A stretch of DNA of 64,000 nt from Paraburkholderia acidipaludis NBRC 101816 (GTDB lineage: Bacteria > Pseudomonadota > Gammaproteobacteria > Burkholderiales > Burkholderiaceae). Below the pieces are notes generated by a model that had not been told where the DNA came from, did not search any database, and saw nothing but the letters and a program-made list of their open reading frames with translations. The stretch spans positions 124,001 to 188,000 of the forward strand of contig NZ_BAXZ01000002.1 of assembly GCF_000684975.1 (NCBI RefSeq), written 5' to 3'. The first letter of the stretch is position 1. The number at the start of each line of letters is the position of its first letter. The position numbers and the translations under genes are program-made. Below are positions 7,509 to 15,216 of this stretch, piece after piece.

Positions 7509-8138
7509 TCAGCTGTACCTGTCGCGCCACATGCCGTGAGCACGTTCGAAGTAGTCGCGAGCCATCATGCGCTCGTCACTCCCGTTACTGCCGAAGCCGT
7601 CCGCACGCGGGCAATTTATATAGTTGTTCAGACCTGCTGCGTCGGCAATGAAACCGCGCAGCACGTCCTCGGGACTCCGTTTAACTTCCGCACAAAGATC
7701 GCAAAACTCGGGAGGAATGCCGATGGTGATATTGATCGTCTCGTCAGAGATGAATCCATTCGCGCCGGGAACGATCCCGCGTGGCGCAAGAAAGCCCTCG
7801 GGCAACACGTCGTTACGCCAACCGATAGACTCGACGTTGTAGCCATCAAAGCCAATCCCCGGCGGCTCAGGCCGCGCAAACATGTCCAGCTCATACGCGC
7901 GCCGCATGGTCTGATTGGCATAGGGTTCGAAGCGATAGAACGCGGGCGAATGCTCTGTCTCGGGCGCGAATGTCGCGACTCCGATCTTGCCGATTTCCTC
8001 GGTAATCCACGTGTCGATCATGCCGTCGCTACGCGGGTATCCTGGCAGGCGCACCGTTCCACCTTGATACTCGACCACGATTTCACCGACCGCGCTCACC
8101 TCGATCAGGCGCGCGTCGAAATATTGCGTTGCTTTCAT
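7509..8138 (-). CDS. Hypothetical protein, 209 residues
   Basis: The start at 8138 is supported by AAGGAG 9 bp upstream; the frame continues to 8204 but without a comparable signal and into the palindrome. The protein is soluble and acidic. Its N-terminal 35 residues (YFDARLIEVSAVGEIVVEY) look like beta strands, and the segment IPPEFCDLCAEVKRSPEDVLRGFI near residue 140 contains a Cys-X2-Cys pair. It lies between the relaxase gene and the DotA/TraY operon, 63 bp upstream of that operon's first gene. No known family is recognised. Confidence 0.6.
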   Translation of the reverse strand: MKATQYFDARLIEVSAVGEIVVEYQGGTVRLPGYPRSDGMIDTWITEEIGKIGVATFAPETEHSPAFYRFEPYANQTMRRAYELDMFARPEPPGIGFDGYNVESIGWRNDVLPEGFLAPRGIVPGANGFISDETINITIGIPPEFCDLCAEVKRSPEDVLRGFIADAAGLNNYINCPRADGFGSNGSDERMMARDYFERAHGMWRDRYS

Positions 8139-8194
8139 TGGTTGCATCTCCTTTTCTGACCGGATCCCAAGATTCAGAGCCCGACGTAGGGTTT

Positions 8195-8443
8195 GTTTTT
8201 GCACGATCGGCCGCGTCCGGTACCGCTGCCGCCGTCTTCCCTTAGTTCGTCGCCCTGCGACTTAAGGAGCCGCCCAGCCCGCGCAGGCAAGGACGCGCCC
8301 GGAAGCCGCAGCCCCGAAGGGGACCGGGTGAGGACGCGGCGAAGCGAATCCTTGCCTGCGCGGGCTGGGCGGCTACGGTCGCGGCCAAGGGCGACGAACT
8401 CAGGGAAGATGGCGGTGCCGAGCGCGATTGAGAGAGCAAAAAC
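8195..8443. repeat. Long imperfect palindrome (about 250 bp) after the relaxase gene
   Basis: Arms of 26 bp at 8268-8293 and 8349-8374 are perfectly complementary. Further out, 8244-8256 pairs perfectly with 8388-8400, the match continues with about two mismatches over the next 15 bp, and 8195-8202 pairs with 8436-8443. All pairs share an axis near 8321. The 55-bp centre contains its own small hairpin (CCCC-GAA-GGGG). It fills the gap between the relaxase stop and the next gene. A terminator, single-strand origin or recombination structure are all possible. Confidence 0.8.
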
Positions 8444-8507
8444 GCTGCGCGGCGAGCGCTTCACCGCCCGCAAAGCGGGCGGCTGACCAGGTATTTGCGG
8501 GGGCATG

Positions 8508-10781
8508 CTAGGCAGATCGATGCGAGCTGTGCTCGTCCTGCAGCGTGTCGGTTTCGCCGTCTGGCTCCCTTTGAGCGTGCTGGAGCTCGTACTGGTCGCG
8601 GGCGAGGCGGACGAGTTCATCCCAGTCGGGAACCGGTTGGCCATTGCTTGAAAACTGGAACGCAATTGCAGTGGCGCCCGCCGTGCGAATCAGGTAATCC
8701 ACCATGGCCTGATCGGTTGGATACCGTTCGCGGTTTGTTTCGGCGATCGCAACGGTGACCGGATCGAAATCATGTCCTTTGGCGAATGCTTGCTTGGCAA
8801 GCTGTGCGTCGACATACGCAGTATCGAGTTCGGCATCCGTTTTCTGACCCCAGCGCTTCTGGAAAGCGTCTTTGATCTTTTCCAGCGCAGAGCGCCACCA
8901 CGACGTTAGTTCAACGGTGTTCTTGTCGACATTTGAACTCGTCAGCGGATAAATCGGTGCAGGCGCTTCGGGAAGCTTGGCTGCCGCGATCGACGTCGCA
9001 GTTACTCGTAGCTGTTCTTGCGCACGCAGTTTTTCTTGAGCTCGTGCGGCGTCATTCAAGGCGGTTCCGGAAGCCCGGTCATAAACCGGGATCGGCGGCT
9101 GTCCGCTGTCGGCCTGACGGAGCAACGCCGCGCGAAAATCGGGCGTTCCATGGATATAGACAGCATCCCAGCCAATATCGCGTGCGTGGTTGAGCGCAAG
9201 CTCGGCGGCGAGATCCGGATCAGAGCAATTTTCGACCGTGAAAAAGTCGTCTCTCAAGGTAACTTGCGCGACGATCCGGTCGCCATCGTAAATGTCGAAT
9301 TGACGTGTGAGATTCTGAGTCGCTTCGGGTGGGCGTGGAGAGGCCGCTTTCTTCATCCAGACGGAATTGCCCGCGGCCGATGGGGCGATTGCATGTAACG
9401 GCGCGCCACGATCGACCCACGTACGTCGACCGTTTTCTGGTCCATCAACACGATCCGGACCTGGGGTCGCACTGCTTTGCGCGGCGCGAACACGTGCCAG
9501 ATAGGCTGCTTCTTCAACTTCCCGAGGTACGTCGTAGAAGCGCAGGAGCCAAAGCTTGAAATCCACGTACTTTTTGAATTCGGCGTCTGCCTTTTGATAT
9601 TCCGAAAAGAGAGGCCAACGAGCCTCGCGATCGTTATAAAGCTGATCGACTTCTTCGTGCGTTTTGAGCGGCAACGGCTGTTCAACGTCCGACATAATCA
9701 AGTTCTCCTGGTGGGCGAAAAACGCTTCCTCATCAGCGGTGAGGGGTTGCATAGCAATGCGTTCGCCTTGAAGTGTTTCAAGGCGAAATTCCATGCGGTG
9801 AATCTGCTGCTCAAGTTCGAGCTCGATACGTGAGCGGTGACTGTGCTTTTCCTGTGGTTTGGTGCGGCCGGCACGGCGCGCCGGCACCTGTGCAGGATTT
9901 AGTTTTGCCCGTCGCAGGACGCCAGCAGCTCGTCCACGAGTACGTGCATCACCCGGCAATACACGCGGATCGAACCATTTTGCTGGTCGGGCATCGGTTG
10001 TAGTTCCTGCCAGACCGCAGCTCGACAGTTGGTGCAAACGGTTGCCGGCTGCGTGTCGAATTTCGATAAGGTCTTGCTGGTCGGCAATACCTCGTTCATC
10101 GTCAAATCGGTGTTGGGTAAATTCACGTTTTTCCTCGCTGGGTTGGGGGGTGGGAATGGGGGCGGCGCCTTCGTGCAATTTGAGGCACTCCGTGCGGCCA
10201 GCGGCCTCCAGGTGGCGATTCGCCATCTCGACCCACGTGGGCCAGAGCCAATCAGTAAAATTGGGCTTACCGTTGCGCTCGCACCAGATCGGGTCGAGCT
10301 CATCAACCTTGCGGCCAAAGCTGCCGTCCGCGTTGATGGCGGCTGTGGTGAACTGCACATGCCCGTGCCAATTGAGGCCTCTCGCCTCTCCACGTGTTTC
10401 CGGTTCGTGGTGTGCTGCATCGACAGCAACCGTGTAAGCGCTCGAAATCGTGTCTTGTAATTCATAAAGAAGCGCGCGCTGCTGCGAAGTGGAGAGCTCA
10501 TGTGGAAGCGCAACATAGAACTTCCGCGCAGGGACAGCTTTTGCTCGATTGGTACTTAGCTCGACACGGCCCCAAAATTCGCCACGCTTAGGAGCCGGCA
10601 TGCCATGCGGCAGCACGAGACGCGAATGCCGATGGATTACCCCGTGTCGTCGCTTGAAGTTATGGACAACGCCAGTTCGCGGGTCGACGAGGCGCTCGCC
10701 CGTTTGATACGCGACAGAGGCAACGGACGAATAACCCTTGCTGCGCTGAACTGCCTTCACATCAATTTGCCCAATCGCCAC
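8508..10781 (-). CDS. mobA: MobA/MobL-family conjugative relaxase
   Basis: The protein of about 757 residues has the N-terminal MobA/MobL hallmark: a strand followed by RSKGYSSVASVAYQTGERL near residue 13 and a two-histidine metal-binding motif in NWHGHVQFTTAA near residue 135. The C-terminal half holds a region (AELALNHARDIGWDAVYIHG, about residue 540) resembling the LPD7-type domain of large relaxases, and a basic, mixed-charge end. The GTG at 10781 was chosen because the family usually starts just before this first strand; the frame is open to 10862. The enzyme should nick one strand at oriT and pilot it into the recipient. It is divergent from the small Mob gene at 11066. Confidence 0.85.
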   Translation of the reverse strand: MAIGQIDVKAVQRSKGYSSVASVAYQTGERLVDPRTGVVHNFKRRHGVIHRHSRLVLPHGMPAPKRGEFWGRVELSTNRAKAVPARKFYVALPHELSTSQQRALLYELQDTISSAYTVAVDAAHHEPETRGEARGLNWHGHVQFTTAAINADGSFGRKVDELDPIWCERNGKPNFTDWLWPTWVEMANRHLEAAGRTECLKLHEGAAPIPTPQPSEEKREFTQHRFDDERGIADQQDLIEIRHAAGNRLHQLSSCGLAGTTTDARPAKWFDPRVLPGDARTRGRAAGVLRRAKLNPAQVPARRAGRTKPQEKHSHRSRIELELEQQIHRMEFRLETLQGERIAMQPLTADEEAFFAHQENLIMSDVEQPLPLKTHEEVDQLYNDREARWPLFSEYQKADAEFKKYVDFKLWLLRFYDVPREVEEAAYLARVRAAQSSATPGPDRVDGPENGRRTWVDRGAPLHAIAPSAAGNSVWMKKAASPRPPEATQNLTRQFDIYDGDRIVAQVTLRDDFFTVENCSDPDLAAELALNHARDIGWDAVYIHGTPDFRAALLRQADSGQPPIPVYDRASGTALNDAARAQEKLRAQEQLRVTATSIAAAKLPEAPAPIYPLTSSNVDKNTVELTSWWRSALEKIKDAFQKRWGQKTDAELDTAYVDAQLAKQAFAKGHDFDPVTVAIAETNRERYPTDQAMVDYLIRTAGATAIAFQFSSNGQPVPDWDELVRLARDQYELQHAQREPDGETDTLQDEHSSHRSA

Positions 10782-10835
10782 GGTGGGTTTTGCCTTTGAC
10801 GTTGCCGTTGCATCTGCCGTTGTTGTTCGGGAGGT

Positions 10836-10885
10836 GAAGGAGGGGAATTTCCCTCCTTCCACGCGTGTCGTCCGAAGGACGACAC
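10836..10885. other. Two adjacent hairpins upstream of the relaxase gene, candidate oriT
   Basis: GAAGGAGGG and CCCTCCTTC pair at 10836-10859 around a 6-bp centre, and GTGTCGTCC-GAA-GGACGACAC forms a perfect hairpin at 10865-10885. They sit between the relaxase gene and its divergent accessory gene, the usual place for oriT. A 9-bp direct repeat GTGGGCTAA occurs nearby at 10928-10936 and 10994-11002. I could not identify a nic site with confidence. Confidence 0.45.
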
Positions 10886-11065
10886 TCTAGGCGTGCTGTT
10901 CAGGCCACAGGGGCCGAAAAAACCCCGGTGGGCTAACCATTGAGGCAAGGGTATGCCGCGTCGGGATTCTTGCTTTTCGCTTTTTGTGTCGATGTGGGCT
11001 AAGTCGCTTGGAACGATCGCTACAACAAAATACGATTGACCAAGTGAATTTTTGAGGCTGCAGAA

Positions 11066-11374
11066 ATGGCAAACCTAACTATCGAAGAACAGATTCGAAA
11101 GACCAGCGAAAAGCTTCAGCAATTGAAGGCGAGACAAGCCGCTGTAAGTGCACGTAAGAATGCGCGGCTTGCTGCGCAATCACGCGAAGATCGCAGAAGA
11201 AGGCTTGTGCTCACAGGGGCAGCGATATACAAGCTCGTCAATGATGGGGTGCTGTCTCAATTACAAGTTGACGAGTGGTTGAATGCCGGCTTGATACGCG
11301 AGACGGATCGGAGATTTCTTAACCTTCCGGTTTTGGCCGCAACTGGTGCAAGCGAGTCAAAAAATGATAGTTAA
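11066..11374 (+). CDS. Small mobilization accessory protein (MobC/TraD-like)
   Basis: The 102-residue product has a long charged N-terminal coiled coil (EEQIRKTSEKLQQLKARQAA), a basic stretch (SREDRRRRLVL) and a short C-terminal helical part. This pattern is that of relaxosome accessory proteins paired with MobA/MobL relaxases. GAGG stands about 8 bp before the ATG. It is divergent from the relaxase gene across 284 bp that hold the candidate oriT. Function is inferred from context and composition. Confidence 0.65.
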   Translation: MANLTIEEQIRKTSEKLQQLKARQAAVSARKNARLAAQSREDRRRRLVLTGAAIYKLVNDGVLSQLQVDEWLNAGLIRETDRRFLNLPVLAATGASESKNDS

Positions 11375-11717
11375 TTCGCTTACGTCAACACCCGACGAGG
11401 CGCATGACCTGTTGAGGACGCTTTTTGCGGCGGGATTTGTTGATCTTGCTCGTCACTTTATAACGAGTCCGGTAGAGCTCGACGACTTCGACTACAACGC
11501 CGAAATCGCAAAGTGTATCGTCGACCTGGAGCCTTCTGATGGCACGTGCAAGGAGCTAGTGGGATGCATATCGACGATGGCGAGGCTCACTATCGACGGA
11601 ATGCTCTGTTATGGCGCGCCGCTTAATGAGATTAAGGTGGTGTATCGGGCGGTCAATATCGCATATTGCGCGTTGGCTATTGCTGCCGGCGAAATGCGCT
11701 TTTCCGTCAGGCATTAG
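11364..11717 (+). CDS. Hypothetical protein, about 117 residues
   Basis: The gene overlaps the end of the Mob accessory gene by 11 bp, so the two are probably one transcript. The ATG at 11364 is the likeliest start; a GTG at 11346 in the same frame is an alternative, and neither has a strong ribosome binding site. The product is acidic and helical with two cysteines in ECIVD/GCIS-like segments. No family is recognised. Its 3' end overlaps the end of the converging gene by 4 bp. Confidence 0.5.
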   Translation: MIVNSLTSTPDEAHDLLRTLFAAGFVDLARHFITSPVELDDFDYNAEIAKCIVDLEPSDGTCKELVGCISTMARLTIDGMLCYGAPLNEIKVVYRAVNIAYCALAIAAGEMRFSVRH

Positions 11718-12322
11718 GGGTAATTCAGCGTCAATTCGATGAACCGCTGATACGCTCGCAATCTCGGATCGTCTGGGCCGTCATATTTCCAGACGTCGCC
11801 GGCCTCCATGTAATAGCTGTACCACGCTCCCAAGCGTGCTCGCTGCTCAGTAAGCCATTCATTCCGATGGGACTTGCGCGCCTGCAACGATGCAAATGAG
11901 CAGCTATTGATCAGCTGAAGGTAGGCCGCGGCGGTGTTCTCGTCAATCTCGATCAATTCCGGGTCGATTGAAAAGACGTATTTCAGGAACGCGCGCACTC
12001 GACGCGAATACGGCATGTCGTTGCGCTTGGCTAACTCGAACGAGAGGCCAAGTGGCGGCACGAGGATATACAGCTTTCTGGGTGCACGCCCGATCAGTTC
12101 GGCCATGACGTTCTCGAAGTGCTGAAATCCAGCGGCGCTTGGTGCTTTTCCGCCGCGCGCATAGTAAAAAAGATCACTCGGATTCTTGCCTGTCGCCCGC
12201 TGAATTGTGGACAAGCCAATCCCAGCTTCGCGTGCCTCTTCCATGATCGCCTGTGCCTTGCGGCAGCGAGCTGGTTTCACAGGGTCAAGGCTGCGCGGTT
12301 TTCGAGTCATCTGGGCACTCAT
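11714..12322 (-). CDS. Hypothetical protein with N-terminal helix-turn-helix-like region
   Basis: The 202-residue product has a basic N-terminus (TRKPRSLDPVKPARCRKAQ), then a segment at about 25-70 that could fold as a Cro/XRE-like helix-turn-helix (GIGLSTIQRATGKNPSDLFYYARG). The rest is helical without known motifs. GGAG lies 8 bp before the ATG. It precedes the integrase gene on the same strand by 24 bp counted to the integrase stop, so it is downstream of int. A regulator of integration is possible. Confidence 0.5.
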   Translation of the reverse strand: MSAQMTRKPRSLDPVKPARCRKAQAIMEEAREAGIGLSTIQRATGKNPSDLFYYARGGKAPSAAGFQHFENVMAELIGRAPRKLYILVPPLGLSFELAKRNDMPYSRRVRAFLKYVFSIDPELIEIDENTAAAYLQLINSCSFASLQARKSHRNEWLTEQRARLGAWYSYYMEAGDVWKYDGPDDPRLRAYQRFIELTLNYP

Positions 12323-12346
12323 CGTCGAACTCCTGTTACCCTGGTC

Positions 12347-13417
12347 TTAATCGAGAAGCGGCAAGAGTGAAGAGGGGTCAAGATGGGTGTAGCGCTTTAG
12401 CATTTGCATCGAACGATGGCCAGAGATGCTGGCGACCTGCATCGGATGTAATCCTTTGAGGAAGAGGGACGTAACGCCTGTATGTCGAAGGTCATGCCAT
12501 CGCAGATCGGGAAAGCCACTTTGCTTGTCTTTGACGACGCGTTTCCAGACCATGATCACGGCGTTACGCGAGCACCCGAATACGGGGCCGTGCAGCTGAG
12601 TCGGGTCGACGTTCACCGGGCCGATCTGCATGCGCTTCGGGTCGTGGATGCGAGTCGGTTGGTGCAATGCGGCCAGATAGCGAAAGACGCTCACGGCTCG
12701 CAGGGATAGGGGGAGGCGGGCGGGCACGCCTTTGTTCGCGGTGCCGCGTGCGTGGGGCGGGATCTCGATCAGGCGTTTGGCGAGGTTAATCCAGGGCCAC
12801 TCAAGCGCGAAGAGCGTACCGGCGCGGAGCGTCGTGAGAATCGCGAGCTCGAATGCCGGAGCGGCCCACGGATTCTCACTGGCGCTCAGTCGCGCGTGCA
12901 GCTTTTCGAATTCACCAGGTTCCAGGATACGCTCGCGCGCCTGGCTGCCGGAAGGCTTGGTAATGTCCTTCAGTGGGTTCTTCAGGCCCTCGTAGCCCCA
13001 TTCCTTGCGTGCTAGCTCGAAGATCCTCGAGACAAGCTGCAGCTCGAGGCGGATGGTATTTTCCGCGCGGCCGGCCTTTCGACGAGCATCTCGATACAGA
13101 GAGAAGTCTTTGCCGCGCAGGCTGGCGAGGGTGCGTGTGGCCAGAGGGGTTTCGAGCCAGCGATTGATGCGTTGGCGCTCCTGACCAGGATAGCGCTTGT
13201 GCGGTACGACGAGCCGCTCGTAATCCTGCAGGAGCTCACCCAACGTCGTGGATTTCTCGATACGAGGGTCGATGAACGATCCGCGTTCGAGTTGGCGCTC
13301 CACATCCCAAGCCCAAGCCTTAGCCTCAGCTTGAGTGTCGAACGTCTCGCTTAGAGTTATTGCGCCACGGCGGATCTGTGCCCGCCAGAAGGCCCCGCGT
13401 TTGTAGATGCTTGCCAT
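12347..13417 (-). CDS. int: Tyrosine recombinase / integrase
   Basis: The 356-residue protein has an N-terminal arm-binding-type segment, a SAM-like core-binding domain (about 55-155) and a catalytic domain with R198 (LRAG), K229, H308 and R311 (HDLRH), H334 (SGH) and the nucleophile Y343 (KRYTH). All expected catalytic residues are present. GGGAG is 7 bp before the ATG. The gene is the last of the element, 148 bp from the 3' end of the tRNA-Lys gene, as is usual for integrases that use a tRNA attachment site. It should integrate and excise the element. Confidence 0.93.
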   Translation of the reverse strand: MASIYKRGAFWRAQIRRGAITLSETFDTQAEAKAWAWDVERQLERGSFIDPRIEKSTTLGELLQDYERLVVPHKRYPGQERQRINRWLETPLATRTLASLRGKDFSLYRDARRKAGRAENTIRLELQLVSRIFELARKEWGYEGLKNPLKDITKPSGSQARERILEPGEFEKLHARLSASENPWAAPAFELAILTTLRAGTLFALEWPWINLAKRLIEIPPHARGTANKGVPARLPLSLRAVSVFRYLAALHQPTRIHDPKRMQIGPVNVDPTQLHGPVFGCSRNAVIMVWKRVVKDKQSGFPDLRWHDLRHTGVTSLFLKGLHPMQVASISGHRSMQMLKRYTHLDPSSLLPLLD

Positions 13418-13511
13418 TCAACGACTCCCAAAAGTGGAAATTCATCGAAGGCCATTGTCGCGACTGCACCCAATCTGCACCAAAGTCCAGTTAATTGGGG
13501 GCTGGAAAAAC

Positions 13512-13544
13512 AAAAAGGCCCTAGCGCATCTACGCTAAGGCCTT
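13512..13544 (-). terminator. Intrinsic terminator of tRNA-Lys
   Basis: In the minus direction AAGGCCTTAGCG pairs with CGCTAGGGCCTT (one G-U pair) around a 6-nt loop, followed by a run of T. It lies 21 bp after the tRNA 3' end. Because it is on the element side of the tRNA, it was either carried in by the element or the crossover is further away. Confidence 0.8.
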
Positions 13545-13565
13545 GATTTGTCTTGCAAAATTCTT

Positions 13566-13641
13566 TGGTGGGGCGTGAGTGACTCGAACACTCGACCTAC
13601 GGATTAAGAGTCCGCTGCTCTACCAACTGAGCTAACGCCCC
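13566..13641 (-). tRNA. tRNA-Lys (anticodon CUU)
   Basis: The 76-nt gene folds as a standard cloverleaf with a perfect seven-pair acceptor stem (GGGGCGT with ACGCCCC) and an encoded CCA end. The anticodon loop CTCTTAA gives anticodon CUU, reading AAG. Its 3' end faces the integrase gene, so it is the likely attachment site of the element. A second copy of the 3' end is not present between 1 and 13565. Confidence 0.95.
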
Positions 13642-13653
13642 AAGAGAAGTGAA

Positions 13654-13682
13654 ATTATGCAGGATATTTTGAGTCTTGCCAA
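13654..13682 (-). promoter_or_regulatory. Sigma70 promoter of tRNA-Lys
   Basis: On the minus strand TTGGCA and CATAAT are separated by exactly 17 bp, and the -10 box ends 12 bp before the mature tRNA 5' end. Spacing and sequence fit a strong housekeeping promoter. Confidence 0.7.
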
Positions 13683-13886
13683 GCCCTTTTCGCAAAATTC
13701 CTGAGAAAAATACCCGTGAGCTCGGCCGCCGCTCCAGGTCATGCTCGCAGCCCTGCGCCCCTTACGTCCATTACCCGCGGCGCGGCGCCATCCCGGTATG
13801 ATGTCGCCACATCTGTACTTGACTTGAGCCGCGCGCCGGCCGCTTCGCTGGAACCGCCGCCCGGACCGCATTCAGAAAGGCAATCG

Positions 13887-14303
13887 ATGGACGACAAAGC
13901 AATCGACGCGCTGCTGGAGCGCGTGCTTGCGCCGTGGGTGCGCGCGCTCGGGCTGAAGCCGGTCGAAGTCAGCGACGAGAGCGTCACCTTGCGCCTGCCG
14001 TTTTCCGGCGAACTGCGCCACGCGGGCGGTGCGATTTCCGGCCAGGTGTTCATGGCCGCCGCGGATACCGCGATGATCGTCGCCATTTCGGCGGCGCTGG
14101 GCGAATTCAGGCCCATGACGACCGTGGCGCTGAACACGAACTTCATGCGCGCCGTCCGCAAGGGCGATGTGCTCGTCACCGCCCGGGTGCTGCGCATGGG
14201 CCGCAATCTGGTCTTTGGCGAGGTGGAACTCTACGACGAAGACGGCCGCATGGCCGTTCATGCAACATCCACCTACGCGCTGCTCGACGAGGCGCGCCCC
14301 TAG
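13887..14303 (+). CDS. PaaI-type hotdog-fold thioesterase
   Basis: The 138-residue protein shows the hotdog pattern: an N-terminal helix, HAGGAISGQVFMAAADTA around residue 45 with the central helix, and LNTNFMRAVRKGDV near residue 85, as in PaaI/YdiI-like acyl-CoA thioesterases. The ATG at 13887 has AAAGG 7 bp upstream; the longer frame starting at 13716 has low-complexity sequence. It precedes the patatin-like gene by 20 bp, suggesting a two-gene lipid or acyl-CoA unit. The exact acyl substrate cannot be told. Confidence 0.8.
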   Translation: MDDKAIDALLERVLAPWVRALGLKPVEVSDESVTLRLPFSGELRHAGGAISGQVFMAAADTAMIVAISAALGEFRPMTTVALNTNFMRAVRKGDVLVTARVLRMGRNLVFGEVELYDEDGRMAVHATSTYALLDEARP

Positions 14304-14323
14304 GCTGGAAGGAACCCCAACGC

Positions 14324-15199
14324 ATGTTCGATCAGGTAGTTTTCGCCGGCGGCGGCAACCGCTGCTGGTGGCAGGCCGGTTTCTGGGACATCGTGCAGCC
14401 CGAGCTGCAGATCCGTCCGCGCGTGATCACCGGTATTTCGGCAGGCGCCGCCACGGCGTGCATGCTGTACACGCGCGATGCCGATTGGGTCATGCGCTAT
14501 TACGAAGACGCGCTGCGCCACAACAAGCGCAACGCGTATTGGGGCAACCTGCTGCGCGGCGAGTCGGTGTTCCCGCATTACCGCATCTATCGCCAGGCGC
14601 TGCTCGACATCTATGGCGAGCGTTTTGGCAAGCTCAAGGACGCGCCCGAGATCCGCATCGGCGTTTCGCATGTGCCGCGCTGGCTCGGCGCGCGCAGCGC
14701 CGTCGCGGCGGGTCTGATCGCGTACAACATCGAAAAGCACATCCGCAAGACCCTGCATCCCACGCTTGGCCGCACGCTCGGTTTTCGCCCGGAGTTCGTG
14801 ACCGCGCAGGCGTGCGCGAACGTCGAAGAGCTCGCCGACCTGATCCTGCAGTCCTCCTGCACGCCGCCGTTCACGCCGGTTCTGCGGCGCAACGGGCGTC
14901 CCGTGCTCGACGGCGGCATGGTCGACAACGTGCCGGTGGGCGCGCTCGACGCCGCGCCCGGCCGCGTGCTCGTGATGGTGACGCGGCTTTATCCGCGTCC
15001 GCAGATGTTCGTCGTGCCGCATGGGCCGCAGGGCGAGCAGCAGCGCATCTACTTGCAGCCTTCGGCGAGAGTGCCGATCTCGAGTTGGGACTATACGAGT
15101 CCGCAATTGATGCCGCACGCCTACAACCTGGGCCGCGTGGACGGCGAGCGTTTTCTCGAGCGGCTGCCCGAGGTGCTCGAAGCCGCCGCGCACGTGTAG
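14324..15199 (+). CDS. Patatin-like phospholipase
   Basis: The 291-residue protein has the oxyanion-hole segment FAGGGNRCWW at residue 7, the nucleophile elbow GISAG near residue 41, and the catalytic-Asp motif DGGMVDN near residue 203. These are the three patatin marks, so it is probably an active serine acyl hydrolase. GGAAGGAA stands about 9 bp before the ATG. There is no signal peptide, so it should act inside the cell. It is probably co-transcribed with the thioesterase. Confidence 0.85.
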   Translation: MFDQVVFAGGGNRCWWQAGFWDIVQPELQIRPRVITGISAGAATACMLYTRDADWVMRYYEDALRHNKRNAYWGNLLRGESVFPHYRIYRQALLDIYGERFGKLKDAPEIRIGVSHVPRWLGARSAVAAGLIAYNIEKHIRKTLHPTLGRTLGFRPEFVTAQACANVEELADLILQSSCTPPFTPVLRRNGRPVLDGGMVDNVPVGALDAAPGRVLVMVTRLYPRPQMFVVPHGPQGEQQRIYLQPSARVPISSWDYTSPQLMPHAYNLGRVDGERFLERLPEVLEAAAHV

Positions 15200-15216
15200 G
15201 CGGCCCGCCCCAGGGC

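Noticed and set aside
1..13565. A second copy of the tRNA-Lys 3' end as left attachment site
   Set aside because: I found none; the left end of the element is probably outside the window.
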